From assembly GCA_002396325.1 (NCBI GenBank), contig DGXM01000139.1, positions 1 to 6,633 on the forward strand: 6,633 nt of DNA, written 5' to 3'. The notes under the pieces were generated by a model. It saw only the letters and a program-made list of their open reading frames with translations. It was not told where the DNA came from and did no database searches. Source of the stretch: Treponema sp. UBA4232 (GTDB lineage Bacteria > Spirochaetota > Spirochaetia > Treponematales > Treponemataceae). The position numbers and the translations under genes were made by a program. Each line of letters begins with the position of its first letter. The first letter of the stretch is position 1. Shown one piece after another: positions 6,467-6,633 of this stretch.

Positions 6467-6484
6467 TTCCAGAGAGGAATCAAG

Positions 6485-6633
6485 ATGAAAACATTAAAAA
6501 AAATTCTGATTGCAATTGTCAGCCTTATTGCCGTTCTGCTTTTGACTTCAGGCATTTTCTATGCCACGCTCAATCCGTACCGGGGCACAAATAAAAAAAG
6601 CTTCACAACGCTTCCGCTCGAACAAAAGATTTC
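6485..6633 (+). CDS. N-terminal part of a membrane-anchored or exported protein (cut by window end)
   Basis: The first 49 codons begin MKTLKKILIAIVSLIAVLLL, followed by TSGIFYATLNPYRGTNKKSF and TTLPLEQKI. The start has three lysines, then about 20 hydrophobic residues, which is a classic signal peptide or N-terminal membrane anchor. FYA before the TLNP sequence could serve as a signal peptidase I site. There is no cysteine, so it is not a lipoprotein. An AGAGG ribosome binding site (6473-6477) lies seven bases before the ATG, supporting this start. The mature part begins in or beyond the membrane and is too short to assign a family. The gene is divergent from the GH3 gene and shares its upstream region; a functional link is only a possibility. 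Confidence 0.75.
   Translation, partial: MKTLKKILIAIVSLIAVLLLTSGIFYATLNPYRGTNKKSFTTLPLEQKI

Overview
The window looks like chromosomal DNA from a host-associated, carbohydrate-fermenting bacterium of moderate GC content. My best guess is a gut or rumen Treponema-like spirochaete. This rests on the mix of genes (intracellular GH3 glycosidase, SGNH esterase, MATE exporter, Cof-type phosphatase) and on two kinds of dispersed intergenic repeat that I associate with such genomes. It is an inference: no rRNA or other taxonomic marker gene is present.

Layout. Positions 1-74 hold no gene I can support; a gene tail from the left could end here. Positions 75-436 are a dense repeat island with four 23-bp tandem units, two 64-bp double-hairpin elements and several loose end fragments. 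A near-consensus sigma-70 promoter (519-547) then drives a plus-strand HAD/Cof phosphatase (553-1335), whose start codon lies almost on the predicted transcription start. Positions 1336-1539 separate this gene from a convergent one and carry a short, hydrophobic, coding-looking stretch on the minus strand.

Three minus-strand genes follow, in transcription order: a GH3 beta-glycosidase resembling beta-xylosidases/beta-glucosidases (6201-4111), a MATE family transporter (3970-2645) and an SGNH/GDSL hydrolase (2499-1540). The gaps are about 140 bp each. The first gap holds a GC-rich repeat with two hairpins, which reads in frame into the transporter and makes a false N-terminal extension. The second gap ends in a strong Shine-Dalgarno site for the esterase. 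The enzymes show no signal peptides, so glycoside cleavage and ester removal would be cytoplasmic, acting on oligosaccharides already imported. Whether the three genes form one transcript is not settled by the sequence.

Positions 6202-6484 are a divergent control region. It holds an extended -10 promoter for the GH3 gene, a hairpin in its leader, further inverted repeats, and a candidate promoter for a plus-strand gene that starts at 6485 and is cut by the window edge. That gene begins with a signal peptide or membrane anchor. Nothing here is a clear new system. The most informative points are the covarying hairpin repeats, the apparently leaderless phosphatase gene, and the repeat abutting the transporter start.
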